Positions 1 to 8,805 of a stretch of DNA of 64,000 nucleotides are shown here, in pieces. Both the position numbers and the translations under genes were made by a program. This stretch comes from MED-G105 sp038522945 (GTDB lineage Bacteria; Pseudomonadota; Alphaproteobacteria; Caulobacterales; Parvularculaceae): NCBI GenBank assembly GCA_038522945.1, contig JBCBJV010000010.1, positions 1 to 64,000 on the forward strand, given 5' to 3'. The stretch's first letter is position 1, and each line of letters begins with the position of its first letter. A model generated the notes under the pieces. That model saw nothing but the letters and a program-made list of their open reading frames with translations. It did not search any database and was not told the origin of the DNA.

Positions 1-1
1 T

Positions 2-934
2 CACAAAACACTGACCCATCTAACCACATCGGTCCTGTCGGTCGCGATTGCCCGTTGGCTTCCGGCCTTCGATATGACCTGGAGCAAAGTGCGCGAAATC
101 CTAACCTTTGTACGCGAACTATTGCTGGGGCGAACGGGTGGCCTTGTCCAGAATTATAGCTCTGATTTTCTGGTGGGCGCGCTTCTTGGCGCAGCCGAGG
201 TCGGATACTACCGTGCCGGGATTCGGTTTGTCGGTGCTGTCAATGAAGTCCTGACGGAACCTTTAAGGGTCCTGGCATGGACAGTATTGCCCAAAGCTAC
301 GGAACAAACGCCGTCCCACACAACATCACGAAGATCGCAAACTCTTGAGGACTTTGTGCTCATCATTTCTGCCGTTGCCCTACCCTGCTATGTGGGAATG
401 GCGATGGTCGCCAAAGACTTGATTGTGGTGCTTCTTGGCCCCGGGTGGGGACCTGCTGTGACGGTTATGGTTATCTTCTGTGCGGTGAGATTGTTGCTTT
501 CTCTCCGGGCCCTTGTTGAACCGGTCTTGTCACTTGGTAACGCCCTTTCAGTCCTACCTCGGTTTGTCGTTCTTTCTATGATCTTATCGATTGGGCTATT
601 TCTCGCTATTGGGCACCGTGGGTTAATGGAAGCCGCGCTTTCCCAAGCAATAGCTGCAATTTTATTGTTACCTGTCATCATATTGATTTTCATGAAGTAT
701 GGAAACTTGAACATTCGATCAGTCATAACAAGCCTTCTAGGGCCGGTTTTTGCCGTGTTGGCGATGACCGGGGCGCTCTTGTACTTGAACAACCTACTTT
801 GGATCGCTGACTTGCAACCAATCGCGCGACTTCCGATTTTGGTCCTGGCGGGAGCGAGCGCTTATGCCATTGCCCTGTTCTGTATTGCCAGAGACACAAT
901 CAGGAACGCTTTTGACCGTATCAACGCGCTTTGA
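2..934 (+). CDS. Polysaccharide flippase, Wzx/MATE-like (5' truncated by window edge)
   Basis: The reading frame is open from base 2, upstream of the first ATG at 74, so this is the C-terminal part of a longer gene; about 310 codons are visible. The product is strongly hydrophobic with repeated membrane segments separated by short polar loops. It carries a stretch typical of the PST/MOP flippases that move lipid-linked oligosaccharide units across the inner membrane (SSDFLVGALLGAAEVGYYRAG). Family members usually have 12-14 membrane spans in 400-500 residues, so roughly the first third is missing here. It is followed on the same strand by glycosyltransferase and sulfotransferase genes, which supports a polysaccharide export role. 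The substrate cannot be told. Confidence 0.75.
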   Translation, partial: HKTLTHLTTSVLSVAIARWLPAFDMTWSKVREILTFVRELLLGRTGGLVQNYSSDFLVGALLGAAEVGYYRAGIRFVGAVNEVLTEPLRVLAWTVLPKATEQTPSHTTSRRSQTLEDFVLIISAVALPCYVGMAMVAKDLIVVLLGPGWGPAVTVMVIFCAVRLLLSLRALVEPVLSLGNALSVLPRFVVLSMILSIGLFLAIGHRGLMEAALSQAIAAILLLPVIILIFMKYGNLNIRSVITSLLGPVFAVLAMTGALLYLNNLLWIADLQPIARLPILVLAGASAYAIALFCIARDTIRNAFDRINAL

Positions 935-981
935 TTGTTTCACATCGAAGCTCTCGCTAGAAACCTGGAGAGGGAGCGCGA

Positions 982-1902
982 ATGATGAACGGCTACGTCA
1001 TAATTGCGACGAAGGGACGAGCGCGCGAAACGGCGACGCTTCTCGATTTCCTGGCCGCTCAGTCAGCACCACCATTGCTCACAGTTGTCGTCGGAGCCGG
1101 GCCGGAGGATGTCGACGCGCTGGACACCCACCCTCTCGTCGCCCGAGGACAGTTAGACATTATTTGCGCACCAGCGGCCGGCTTACCACTTCAACGCAAT
1201 TGTGGAGTAACCCAGCTTTTTTCGTCGCCGCTTTTCCGATCACAATCACCCGGCTTTGTTACTTTTTTCGATGATGATTTTCGCCCCGGATTTGACTGGC
1301 TACAGCAGGCGAGTGCCCTTTTTGAAAGCGATGAGGAAATCGTCGGGTTAACCGGGAAAGTATTGGCTGACGGTATTAAGGGAGCTGGGCTTACCGAACA
1401 AGAGGCGTTACTTTTCTTGAGTGGTCAATCGTCGGCCCTTCCCCATTGGGCCAGCGGTGACACAGTTCGCGATTTGAGCTCCATGTATGGCTGCAATATG
1501 TCCTTCCGGACGACCGTCTGTGAACGGTTCCGATTCGACGAAGCCCTCCCCGCATATGGATGGCAAGAAGATCGCGACTTTACCGGCCAAGCGAAAACCA
1601 TGGGGCGCACCGTTTTCGCACCATTATGTCGGGGGGTTCATCTTGGGATTAAAAAATCCCGCACACCGGGCTTTAAGTTCGGGTATTCCCAGATCGCGAA
1701 TGTCCTTTATCTTATGAAGAAAGGCACAATGGCGCGAACGGAAGGGGTCAAATTCCTGACGAAGGCGCTCATCGCGAATTCGCTTAAGAGCATCCGTCCA
1801 CATCCAATTCACGACTATCGCGGGCGTCTTCGCGGGAATTCGCGTGCAATATCAGATCTCCTTCGCGGGAATTGTCATCCTATGCGCGTTACCGAAATCT
1901 GA
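982..1902 (+). CDS. Family 2 glycosyltransferase
   Basis: 306 residues with a GT-A fold signature. An N-terminal beta strand (YVIIATKGRA) resembles the nucleotide-sugar binding start of GT2 enzymes. An R-N-x-G motif near residue 73 is followed by a DDD triad in FVTFFDDDFRPGFDWL near residue 99, the usual metal/UDP-binding aspartates. A later W-Q-E-D-R-D motif near residue 195 fits the catalytic ED position. No membrane span is obvious, so it is probably cytoplasmic or membrane-associated. A GGAGAGGGAG purine tract sits just before the ATG. It lies in one direction with the flippase and the next two genes, so it likely adds one sugar of the surface polysaccharide; donor and acceptor are unknown. 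Confidence 0.8.
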   Translation: MMNGYVIIATKGRARETATLLDFLAAQSAPPLLTVVVGAGPEDVDALDTHPLVARGQLDIICAPAAGLPLQRNCGVTQLFSSPLFRSQSPGFVTFFDDDFRPGFDWLQQASALFESDEEIVGLTGKVLADGIKGAGLTEQEALLFLSGQSSALPHWASGDTVRDLSSMYGCNMSFRTTVCERFRFDEALPAYGWQEDRDFTGQAKTMGRTVFAPLCRGVHLGIKKSRTPGFKFGYSQIANVLYLMKKGTMARTEGVKFLTKALIANSLKSIRPHPIHDYRGRLRGNSRAISDLLRGNCHPMRVTEI

Positions 1903-1906
1903 AGTT

Positions 1907-2605
1907 ATGGGCATTTTACGTGACTACCTTAACGCCAGCATTCACCTGGCAGGTTACACAAAGCAAGCACGCCTGCGGAATTGGGAAAAAGTATGCCGCG
2001 AACATTCACCTTATCAACCGTGGAACTGTGCAAACAATGCGATCTACGTGCACATTCCAAAGGCAGGGGGCCAAGCGGTCAAAGCTGCCCTCGACATTGA
2101 GGACCATCCATTCCTTGGTCATTGTCCTGCAACAGGTTTCAAAGCCGCTGACCCGAGGTTGTTTGAAGATTACTATTCATTTTCCGTTGTGCGCCATCCA
2201 GTGACCCGATTGAGGTCAGCGTTCCAATATCTGAAACATACATCCTTACACGAAACCGATCGCCGTTTTGCCGACCAACACCTTTCAAAAATAGCAACGT
2301 TTCCGGAATTCGTTCAAAAACTGAATGACTGGCATTTCCGAGCAATGATTGTCCCCTGGATCCACTTCCAGCCCCAGGCATACTTCCTTGCAGATTTGGA
2401 GGGGACACTGATAGTAGATGAGATTTTTAAGCTGGAAAATATCGACAAAGGATTTGAACAGTTGAAACGCCGGCTGGGGATAGACGCAACACTACCGAAG
2501 AAAAATGCCAGCACGAAAACGGCTGAAAGTGATTTATCCCCGCAGGATACGGATGTTATCCGATCGATTTATCGGGAAGACTTCGCTTTACTGGGATATG
2601 AATAG
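1907..2605 (+). CDS. Sulfotransferase family protein (carbohydrate sulfotransferase-like)
   Basis: 232 residues from the ATG at 1907, four bases after the upstream stop; an in-frame upstream ATG at 1844 would overlap the glycosyltransferase and is less likely. The motif VHIPKAGGQAVKAAL is the 5'-phosphosulfate binding loop of PAPS-dependent sulfotransferases (HIPK.gGts type). YYSFSVVRHPVTRLRSAFQYL-type sequence about 65 residues later is the 3'-phosphate binding site with its Arg and Ser. This family transfers sulfate from PAPS to sugars or lipids. Between two glycosyltransferase genes it probably sulfates the polysaccharide repeat or its precursor. No signal peptide is seen. The second sulfotransferase at 58 kb is only distantly similar. 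Confidence 0.75.
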   Translation: MGILRDYLNASIHLAGYTKQARLRNWEKVCREHSPYQPWNCANNAIYVHIPKAGGQAVKAALDIEDHPFLGHCPATGFKAADPRLFEDYYSFSVVRHPVTRLRSAFQYLKHTSLHETDRRFADQHLSKIATFPEFVQKLNDWHFRAMIVPWIHFQPQAYFLADLEGTLIVDEIFKLENIDKGFEQLKRRLGIDATLPKKNASTKTAESDLSPQDTDVIRSIYREDFALLGYE

Positions 2606-2608
2606 GCG

Positions 2609-3481
2609 ATGGAGATCTCGCTGATTATATCGACATTGGGCCGCTCAGAAGAGTGCGTGAAACTTCTCGATTCCCTACTTATTCAAACCTACCCGGCCAA
2701 AGAAGTTATCTTCATTGATCAAAATAGAGACGATATTCTTTATCCTGTTCTAGAAAGATATCGCGACAGACTGAATTTAAATCATGTCCGCACGCCAAAC
2801 GATCGGGGCCTCAGCCGTGGTCGAAATGCGGGACTTCAGTATGCAACAGGAGAAATCGTCCTCTTTCCAGACGATGACTGTTGGTACCCTGCAGACTGCT
2901 TCGAAAAAGCAATCTCCCTGTTAACGCAAAATAATGCCGATATTGTCACAGGAAGAGCGGCCGATGAAACGGGACGCTCCATAAACGGACGGTTCTTAAC
3001 GTCGCCGCAATTGATCGATCGCTCAAATGTTTGGACAACGCAAATCGAATGGATGGTGTTCTTCAAACGCGAATTGTTGTTGGATGTCGGCGGATATGAC
3101 GTGAATATCGGTGTGGGGGCGGCATCACCTTGGCAAGCATGCGAAGGACAGGATATCGTTTTGAGGTCGCTCACCTTAGGCGCGACCGCGTTCTTCTCGC
3201 CAGCTTTGATCGGTCACCACGCTGAACTTCCGACCCAGTCCCCGGACAAAACGATGAGAACAAAGGGCAGGCTCTACGCCCAAGGCTTCGGGTATGTTGC
3301 TGGCCGCCATAACTACCCGGTGTCCGAATTTGCCTACTTTCTTTTTCGCTCTTTTGCTGGTGCCATCGTAAGCGCCGCAAAGCTTAATCTGCCACGCGCT
3401 CTATACTTTTTTGAGATTATGATGGGCCGCCTATACGGATATAGGAACGGCAGAGCGCAGAGACTATCGAACTCCGTCTAA
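2609..3481 (+). CDS. Family 2 glycosyltransferase
   Basis: 290 residues starting three bases after the sulfotransferase stop, which suggests translational coupling. The N-terminus (MEISLIISTLGRSEECVKLL) is the classic GT2 start. GLSRGRNAGL followed by VLFPDDDCWYP gives the R-N-A-G and DDD metal-binding motifs near residues 75-92. EGQDIVLRSL near residue 190 fits the catalytic base region. It is unlike the first GT2 gene of the locus in detail, so it probably forms a different linkage. It closes the short plus-strand run flippase-GT2-sulfotransferase-GT2. The next gene converges on it. Confidence 0.85.
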   Translation: MEISLIISTLGRSEECVKLLDSLLIQTYPAKEVIFIDQNRDDILYPVLERYRDRLNLNHVRTPNDRGLSRGRNAGLQYATGEIVLFPDDDCWYPADCFEKAISLLTQNNADIVTGRAADETGRSINGRFLTSPQLIDRSNVWTTQIEWMVFFKRELLLDVGGYDVNIGVGAASPWQACEGQDIVLRSLTLGATAFFSPALIGHHAELPTQSPDKTMRTKGRLYAQGFGYVAGRHNYPVSEFAYFLFRSFAGAIVSAAKLNLPRALYFFEIMMGRLYGYRNGRAQRLSNSV

Positions 3482-3502
3482 CAGGTACCATCTCGCTCAA
3501 AA

Positions 3503-3530
3503 TTGCCGCTCATCAGCTGCGGCAAAGAAA
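3503..3530 (-). terminator. Intrinsic terminator between convergent genes
   Basis: A perfect 7-bp inverted repeat TTGCCGC (3503-3509) and GCGGCAA (3519-3525) has a 9-base loop. Read on the minus strand the stem is followed by a short T-run (TTTTGAG). It lies about 55 bases beyond the stop of the minus-strand FAD oxidoreductase and 22 bases after the plus-strand GT2 stop, so it may act on both sides. Confidence 0.5.
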
Positions 3531-3579
3531 TGAAAGAATGTTTTTGGAACGGTGGACACTTTTAAAGGCGAAAAACCAC

Positions 3580-4914
3580 TTACGCGGCAGACAATTTGTT
3601 AACGACCATGTTTGCAGCACGCTCGCCCGACATAAATGACTCATCGGTCCAGATGTAGGCCCAATCGCCATATCGACCACAATAGGCAATGCCTACATCA
3701 TTCAGATAGTCATGGACCAGCTTGAGCGACTTTGGGCGATCCTGATCAAAAATCACATTCCCCCACGGGGCGTATAGCGTCGAGGTATGAACGATTTCCT
3801 CGCGATCCCGAACCAGACCACAGGCAATCAGTCCGTCGACAACTGGGTCTATCCAATCCTGGAGGGTTCCTGTCATCGGTTTCCATTTTTCTGAGAAGTA
3901 TACCTCTGCCTGAATTGATCCGTGCCCATCAGGTACGGTCTTTGGCGAGAACTTATATGGAAAGCTCAAGCGGGAAAAACAAAACTCATCATCATAAAAA
4001 TAAGTCCAGTGCTGATCGGTTATGTCTTCGCGATTCAAGCCGATGTTGACCAGAACAACCTGAGAGCATGAAAGCAAGGCTGCCGCTTCGCGCACATCTG
4101 CAGGCGCTTGCTTAATCATCTCGATGAGCTTTGGCAAAGGCACGGAGGAGATAATCTTGCCAAAGGGCGCAGAAGTGCCATTGGCAAATCTCAGTTGCTT
4201 TTCATCAAGATCAATCTCGGTCACGCGATGACCAAGATGAATTTCTGAAAGCGCCGCAAACTTATCCAGATATTTTACGAACCCGCCAAATGTCGGATAG
4301 CGAAAATTGGGGATATAGTGGACGTCTTTTGTTTCTTTCGACAAGGCCCCATGGAGGACTTCACCTAAGTCTGGTTGATAAAGCCGCGGCCCAAGCCAGT
4401 CGGTGGTCAGGTTTTTGGCTTCCGTTGTGTGGTACTTCTTCGTGTACTGACCTGGAAAAGTTTCCGCAAATGTGGGACCAAATGTGGCGTGCAGCCAGTC
4501 CTGATAATTGTTGATCGGTCCGAATTCGTTGTATTGGGCGTGAATGAAATCTTTGATGCAATCAACGACGAGATCCTGAGGAAGACCTGCCAGGTTCACC
4601 TGTGCCGGGTGCTTTATCCAATGCCCTTGCCAGTAATTGTTCACGTTCGCGGAAAACGCTTGGAAGTCCTGCTCCACGCTTTCAGCGAACAATTCCTTGA
4701 TTCGATCATGCTTCGTAAATGAAATATGGGGGCCTTCGTCAAACACGTAGCCGTCATTGTAGACATGGGTTGACGTGTGCCCACCAATGAATGAATTCGC
4801 CTCATAGACGATAGGCTTTACGCCTTCTTGGTGGAGCTGCCATGCGGCTCCCATACCCGCGCAACCGGATCCGATGATCCGTATACCGTGATCTCCGGTC
4901 ATGTTCATCTCCAA
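3580..4914 (-). CDS. FAD-dependent oxidoreductase, UDP-galactopyranose mutase/amine-oxidase-like
   Basis: 444 residues. The N-terminus holds a dinucleotide-binding fold, GIRIIGSGCAGMGAAWQL, with an acidic residue ending strand 2 (IVYEA) and then FIGGHTST, the FAD-contact loop typical of amine oxidase/protoporphyrinogen oxidase/UDP-galactopyranose mutase relatives. FDEGPHISF near residue 58 resembles the conserved 'G.h.f' element of that superfamily. A C-terminal FAD motif is present (YCGRYGDWAYIWTDESFMSG). There is no signal peptide. It sits nine bases downstream of rfbF on the same strand and so is probably co-transcribed with it, pointing to a sugar-nucleotide or lipid-linked sugar substrate. 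The exact reaction is not recognisable; UDP-sugar mutase or desaturase chemistry are both possible. Confidence 0.65.
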   Translation of the reverse strand: MEMNMTGDHGIRIIGSGCAGMGAAWQLHQEGVKPIVYEANSFIGGHTSTHVYNDGYVFDEGPHISFTKHDRIKELFAESVEQDFQAFSANVNNYWQGHWIKHPAQVNLAGLPQDLVVDCIKDFIHAQYNEFGPINNYQDWLHATFGPTFAETFPGQYTKKYHTTEAKNLTTDWLGPRLYQPDLGEVLHGALSKETKDVHYIPNFRYPTFGGFVKYLDKFAALSEIHLGHRVTEIDLDEKQLRFANGTSAPFGKIISSVPLPKLIEMIKQAPADVREAAALLSCSQVVLVNIGLNREDITDQHWTYFYDDEFCFSRLSFPYKFSPKTVPDGHGSIQAEVYFSEKWKPMTGTLQDWIDPVVDGLIACGLVRDREEIVHTSTLYAPWGNVIFDQDRPKSLKLVHDYLNDVGIAYCGRYGDWAYIWTDESFMSGERAANMVVNKLSAA

Positions 4915-4923
4915 GGCTGTCAG

Positions 4924-5694
4924 TTATACTTTCCAAGGGGCGTTGCCACTCGCCCATACTTTCTCCAGGACATTCTTGTCACGGAGTGTGTCCATGTTTT
5001 GCCAGTAGCCCGTGTGATGAAAACTCGCCAACTTACCGAGCGAAACAAGCTGGTCCATTGGTTCCTGCTCAAGGACAGTGTCATCTCCATCGATCACATC
5101 GAAAACGCCAGGCTCGCATACAAAGTAACCGCCATTGATCAAGCCGCCATCGCTGGCCGCTTTCTCCCGAAAGGCGAGGACCTCGGTGCGATCTTCGCTT
5201 AAGCCGAGTGCGCCAAAGCGCCCCGGCTGGGTTACCGCGGTCAGCGTCATGGTTGCCCGCTTGGTACGATGAAATGCGATTAGGGTCTCGATGTTTACGT
5301 CGCTCACGCCATCGCCATAAGTGAGAAGAAACGTCTCGCCACCCAACACCTCTTGGGCCCTTTTCAACCGGCCCCCGGTCATGGTGTCCATCCCGGTATC
5401 GAGAACGGTCACCCTCCAGTTTTCGCCCCGGGATTTTGACCACAGAATGTCGCCAGTCCCGGTATCAACGGTGAAATCGGCATTCTGGAGATGAAAATTG
5501 AGGAAATACGACCTAATCACCTCGGCTTTGTATCCAGCCAGAATGACAAAGTCCTCGATGCCAAAACGGGCGTAATGGCGCATAATATGTAGAATGATTG
5601 GCTGTCCACCAATTTCGACCATCGGTTTCGGCCGAACCGTGCTTTCTTCAGAAATCCGCGTTCCAAAGCCCCCGGCCAGAATTGCTACTTTCAT
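4924..5694 (-). CDS. rfbF: Glucose-1-phosphate cytidylyltransferase
   Basis: 256 residues from the ATG at 5694, preceded by a GGGGGAG ribosome site; an earlier in-frame start at 5724 adds ten unlikely residues. MKVAILAGGFGTRISEE is the nucleotidyltransferase signature GGxGTR, and RPKPMVEIGGQPIL carries the Lys that contacts the sugar phosphate. Length and the segment ILHIMRHYARFGIEDF match RfbF/DdhA, which makes CDP-glucose from CTP and glucose 1-phosphate, the entry to CDP-3,6-dideoxy and branched sugars. The partner CDP-glucose 4,6-dehydratase (rfbG) is not in the window. Upstream minus-strand SDR and RmlC-like genes could be later pathway steps but are separated from it by a 4.5-kb plus-strand block. 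Confidence 0.88.
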   Translation of the reverse strand: MKVAILAGGFGTRISEESTVRPKPMVEIGGQPIILHIMRHYARFGIEDFVILAGYKAEVIRSYFLNFHLQNADFTVDTGTGDILWSKSRGENWRVTVLDTGMDTMTGGRLKRAQEVLGGETFLLTYGDGVSDVNIETLIAFHRTKRATMTLTAVTQPGRFGALGLSEDRTEVLAFREKAASDGGLINGGYFVCEPGVFDVIDGDDTVLEQEPMDQLVSLGKLASFHHTGYWQNMDTLRDKNVLEKVWASGNAPWKV

Positions 5695-5839
5695 CGGCTC
5701 CCCCAAATTGCGCCTACTGGTCATTCATACTCAACGAGCCTGTCCAAGCACAACAAGTGTTAGACTATGTTGCGCTGCAAACTTGTCACATGTTGCAAAT
5801 TCGATGACGTGCGACATCTCATTTCCGCAAAAAGTACGC

Positions 5840-5877
5840 GTAGGGGGTGCAATCAGCAGGTGCTGACCATACCCTAC
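5840..5877. promoter_or_regulatory. Nested inverted repeats in the rfbF/GMC divergent region
   Basis: A perfect palindrome TCAGCA-gg-TGCTGA (5853-5866) lies inside outer arms GTAGGG (5840-5845) and CCCTAC (5872-5877). It is 13 bases before the proposed GTG start of the first GMC gene and within the 196-base gap between divergent genes. It could be an operator for a dimeric regulator or a leader hairpin that limits translation of the GMC gene, whose start has no clear ribosome site. Confidence 0.4.
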
Positions 5878-5890
5878 ACTTCAGTGCGAT

Positions 5891-7345
5891 GTGGGGGCAC
5901 GGACCGTGCACTTTGTTACACCTAATAAAGCCAGTGAACCGACAGACCTGTTGGTGATCGGATCAGGCTTTGGTGCCCTTTTTTTCGCGCACAAGTTTTT
6001 GCAAAGATACCCGACAAAGAAAATCACCATTCTTGAATGGGGAAGCCATAAGAGCCTGTCTGACCAGATCAAAGATCGCAAAAACTCTGACAAAGAGACC
6101 AACGAGACATTTGTCAACAACGGTACCAAACCCTGGAATTTTTCAATTGGATTGGGCGGAAGTTCAAATTGCTGGTGGGCCCTCACACCTCGTTTACATC
6201 CAAATGATTTTAATTTGCATACACACTATGGCGTCGGTACCGATTGGCCAATTAACTATGACCACCTTGCTTCGTATTATAGCGAAGCCGAACGAATAAT
6301 GATGGTCGCTGGACCGGATGACCTTGATCGCGTCTATCCCGGCGTCAAACGCTATTCCCAACCTGCCCATCGCATGACGTCAGCAGACAAGATCCTGAAA
6401 GCAGCGTCACCAGACGCTCATTTTGCTCTTCCCTCGGCGAAACTCTCGCAAGCCCATCAAGGGCGCGGGCGGTGCTGCAGCGCCGGGACATGCAATCTTT
6501 GCCCGACAGACGCCAGATTTTCGCTATTGAATGGGATGCGGGAAGTTCTTTCACACCCCAACGTCCGTATCTGTCTAAATGCGGAAGTGAAAGAAATCGA
6601 CTTGGCCAACAATTTGGCGGGTAGAGTCTACTTTCAGCATGATGAACAACTCTATGCGGCATCAGGCGATCTAGTCGCCTTAGGTGCCGGAGCTATTCAT
6701 GCACCTTTTATTCTCACGAGATCGGGGGACACATCCGGCGCCTTGGGTCGGTATCTGGGCGAAAAACTGCACGCTACCGCTGAAATTAAGCTAGAGGGTT
6801 TGAAACACTTCGACGGTGGTTCGGTGACGACAGCGTTTAATGTATCGCTACTGGACGGAGACCATCGGCGCGACCACGGCGCCGTCCTCTACATGACCGA
6901 TAATTACTATGGTCAGTTTGGCCTGCGCCGATCTCCAAATCGGTGGCGTGAAGTTATGCCAGTGACGATATTTGTGGAAGATATTCCGGATGCCGAAAAC
7001 CGAGTGATCGATGGCGGATTGGGCAAGCCAGTTGTTCAGCATTCGGGGTACTCTGAATACGCCCTAAAGGGCTTTCAACGAGCACTTGAAAAGATCCCGG
7101 AGGTGTTCGAAGCACTACCAATTGAATCTGTTTCCTTCCACCACATTCATGGGACAGCTAATCATGTCCAGGGTACTGTTCGAATGGGAATGGATCCGGA
7201 AACTAGTGTTGTGGACGACAAACAGGTCCACCACAAGTATCGAAACCTGGTGGTAGTCGGCACCTCTGTTTTCCCGACGATTGGCACCGCGAACCCCACT
7301 TTGACTGCCTCCGCGTTGTCGCTTCGTGCTGCCGAGGCACTGTAG
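5891..7345 (+). CDS. GMC-family FAD oxidoreductase with Cys cluster (copy 1)
   Basis: 484 residues from a GTG start without a good ribosome site, so the start is uncertain. DLLVIGSGFGALFFAHKFL at residue 17 is the FAD-binding Rossmann motif and ILEWG supplies the ribose-binding Glu. GLGGSSNCWWALTPRLHP is the GMC signature region. A cysteine cluster CCSAGTCNLC (Cys195, 196, 201, 204) resembles the Fe-S ligand set in catalytic subunits of bacterial FAD sugar dehydrogenases. The C-terminus has HVQGTVRMG and TANPTLTA, the GMC C-domain motifs with catalytic His and Asn. No signal peptide is present, but a small Tat-leader protein is encoded two genes on, suggesting piggy-back export. Substrate is probably a sugar or alcohol. 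It is paralogous to the next gene. Confidence 0.8.
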   Translation: MGARTVHFVTPNKASEPTDLLVIGSGFGALFFAHKFLQRYPTKKITILEWGSHKSLSDQIKDRKNSDKETNETFVNNGTKPWNFSIGLGGSSNCWWALTPRLHPNDFNLHTHYGVGTDWPINYDHLASYYSEAERIMMVAGPDDLDRVYPGVKRYSQPAHRMTSADKILKAASPDAHFALPSAKLSQAHQGRGRCCSAGTCNLCPTDARFSLLNGMREVLSHPNVRICLNAEVKEIDLANNLAGRVYFQHDEQLYAASGDLVALGAGAIHAPFILTRSGDTSGALGRYLGEKLHATAEIKLEGLKHFDGGSVTTAFNVSLLDGDHRRDHGAVLYMTDNYYGQFGLRRSPNRWREVMPVTIFVEDIPDAENRVIDGGLGKPVVQHSGYSEYALKGFQRALEKIPEVFEALPIESVSFHHIHGTANHVQGTVRMGMDPETSVVDDKQVHHKYRNLVVVGTSVFPTIGTANPTLTASALSLRAAEAL

Positions 7346-7347
7346 CG

Positions 7348-8793
7348 ATGAGATTTATTTCGGCAGATAATGCAGCTTCTTCCTGGGATACGATCATTGT
7401 AGGTTCCGGTTTTGGCTCCCTTTTCTTTTTGCAGAAGCACCTTCAGAAGCGGCCAAATGATCGCATTCTTTTGCTTGAATGGGGTGATCACAAAACGATA
7501 GCAGAGCAAAGAAACGCACGCCAGAACTCTGAGATCAAGAGCGGCTCTACATTCATCAACGACGGTGGCAAGGAATGGTCGTTTACGATCGGTCTTGGTG
7601 GAGGCACCAATTGTTGGTGGGCATTATCGCCAAGACTTCACCCTAGTGATTTTCAAATTAATGCCAAATATGGCGTGAATGTTGATTGGCCAATCTCTTA
7701 TGAGGAGCTTGCTCCATATTATCTTGAGGCCGAAGACACCATGAATATGGCGGGTCCCAATGATATTGCTGCTGTTTATCCTGGAGCCGATCAATATCCA
7801 CTTCCCCCGCACAAGCTCAGTACTGTCGATAGAATTCTGAAAGACGCTAATCCCGATAAGCACTTTGCGATTCCTTGCGCCAGGCTTTCGCGCGCAAGGG
7901 ATAATCGCGGCCGCTGTTGCAGCACGGGGACCTGCAATCTTTGCCCAACCGGCGCAAAGTTCTATGCTCTAAATTCAATGGAAGAGACGCTCTCGAATCG
8001 AAACGTATCAATCTGTACCCGCGCCAAAGTCGAATACCTGGAGCACAGCGGTAATACGATCGAAAAGGTCAGGTACAGCCACGATGGCAAGGAATTTACA
8101 GCAACCGCTGATCTCGTGGTCTTGGGCGCGAACGCCATCTTTAACCCGTTCATCATGCTGCGATCAGGCATCGAGGGAGCGGGATTAGGGCGTTATCTGG
8201 GCGAAAAAATCTACGCATACGCTGAGGCGCGACTCGACGGTATCAAACACTTTGATGGCGGAACATTTACCACCGGCTTGAACACCACGCTCCTTGACGG
8301 CCCCCACCGAAGTAAACACGGCGGCGCAGCAATTCTGATCGAGAACGGTTTTGAGCGGTTCGGTTTACGATCCGATCCCAAGCGCTGGCGAGAACTCTTA
8401 CCCATCGGCCTCTACATTGAGGATATCTTTCAAGAAACCAATGGTATCTTCGATGACGGCGGCGACAAACCGATTGTACGTTTCAAAGGATTCTCTGACT
8501 ATTCACTTAATGGGTTGAAGGAAACCGTTCGCCAGCTACCGGAAATCCTGAGTGCACTGCCGATAGAGGAGATTGAGTTTAAGACTATCCACCCAACAAT
8601 CGCCCATTTGCAGGGGACAACTCGGTTCGGAGATGACCCATCAACCTCCGTTCTCGATGCAAATCAGCTTCATCACAAAATCCGCAATCTTGTTGTCGTT
8701 GGAACCTCAGTCTTCCCCACAACTGGTAGTGCCAATGTTTCAGTAACCGCGGCGGCCATGTCGCTCCGAGCTGCCGACAAAATCCTGTCGTAG
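7348..8793 (+). CDS. GMC-family FAD oxidoreductase with Cys cluster (copy 2)
   Basis: 481 residues, starting two bases after the stop of copy 1 and colinear with it along the whole length, so a tandem duplication. DTIIVGSGFGSLFFLQKHL is the FAD motif, LLEWG the ribose-binding element, GLGGGTNCWWALSPRLHP the GMC signature. The cysteine cluster CCSTGTCNLC is kept (Cys190, 191, 196, 199). The C-terminal HLQGTTRFG motif is conserved, but the usual N-P-T near the end has become N-V-S (SANVSVTAAAMSL). The second catalytic residue (Asn) is retained while its neighbours changed, which may mean a different substrate or a structural role as a heteropartner of copy 1. No signal peptide. Confidence 0.8.
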   Translation: MRFISADNAASSWDTIIVGSGFGSLFFLQKHLQKRPNDRILLLEWGDHKTIAEQRNARQNSEIKSGSTFINDGGKEWSFTIGLGGGTNCWWALSPRLHPSDFQINAKYGVNVDWPISYEELAPYYLEAEDTMNMAGPNDIAAVYPGADQYPLPPHKLSTVDRILKDANPDKHFAIPCARLSRARDNRGRCCSTGTCNLCPTGAKFYALNSMEETLSNRNVSICTRAKVEYLEHSGNTIEKVRYSHDGKEFTATADLVVLGANAIFNPFIMLRSGIEGAGLGRYLGEKIYAYAEARLDGIKHFDGGTFTTGLNTTLLDGPHRSKHGGAAILIENGFERFGLRSDPKRWRELLPIGLYIEDIFQETNGIFDDGGDKPIVRFKGFSDYSLNGLKETVRQLPEILSALPIEEIEFKTIHPTIAHLQGTTRFGDDPSTSVLDANQLHHKIRNLVVVGTSVFPTTGSANVSVTAAAMSLRAADKILS

Positions 8794-8805
8794 AGGAACT
8801 TTGAA

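Noticed and set aside
864..1274. A 136-codon frame overlapping the flippase end and the first GT2 gene
   Set aside because: It is in another frame of two well supported genes and has a skewed Arg/Ser-rich composition.
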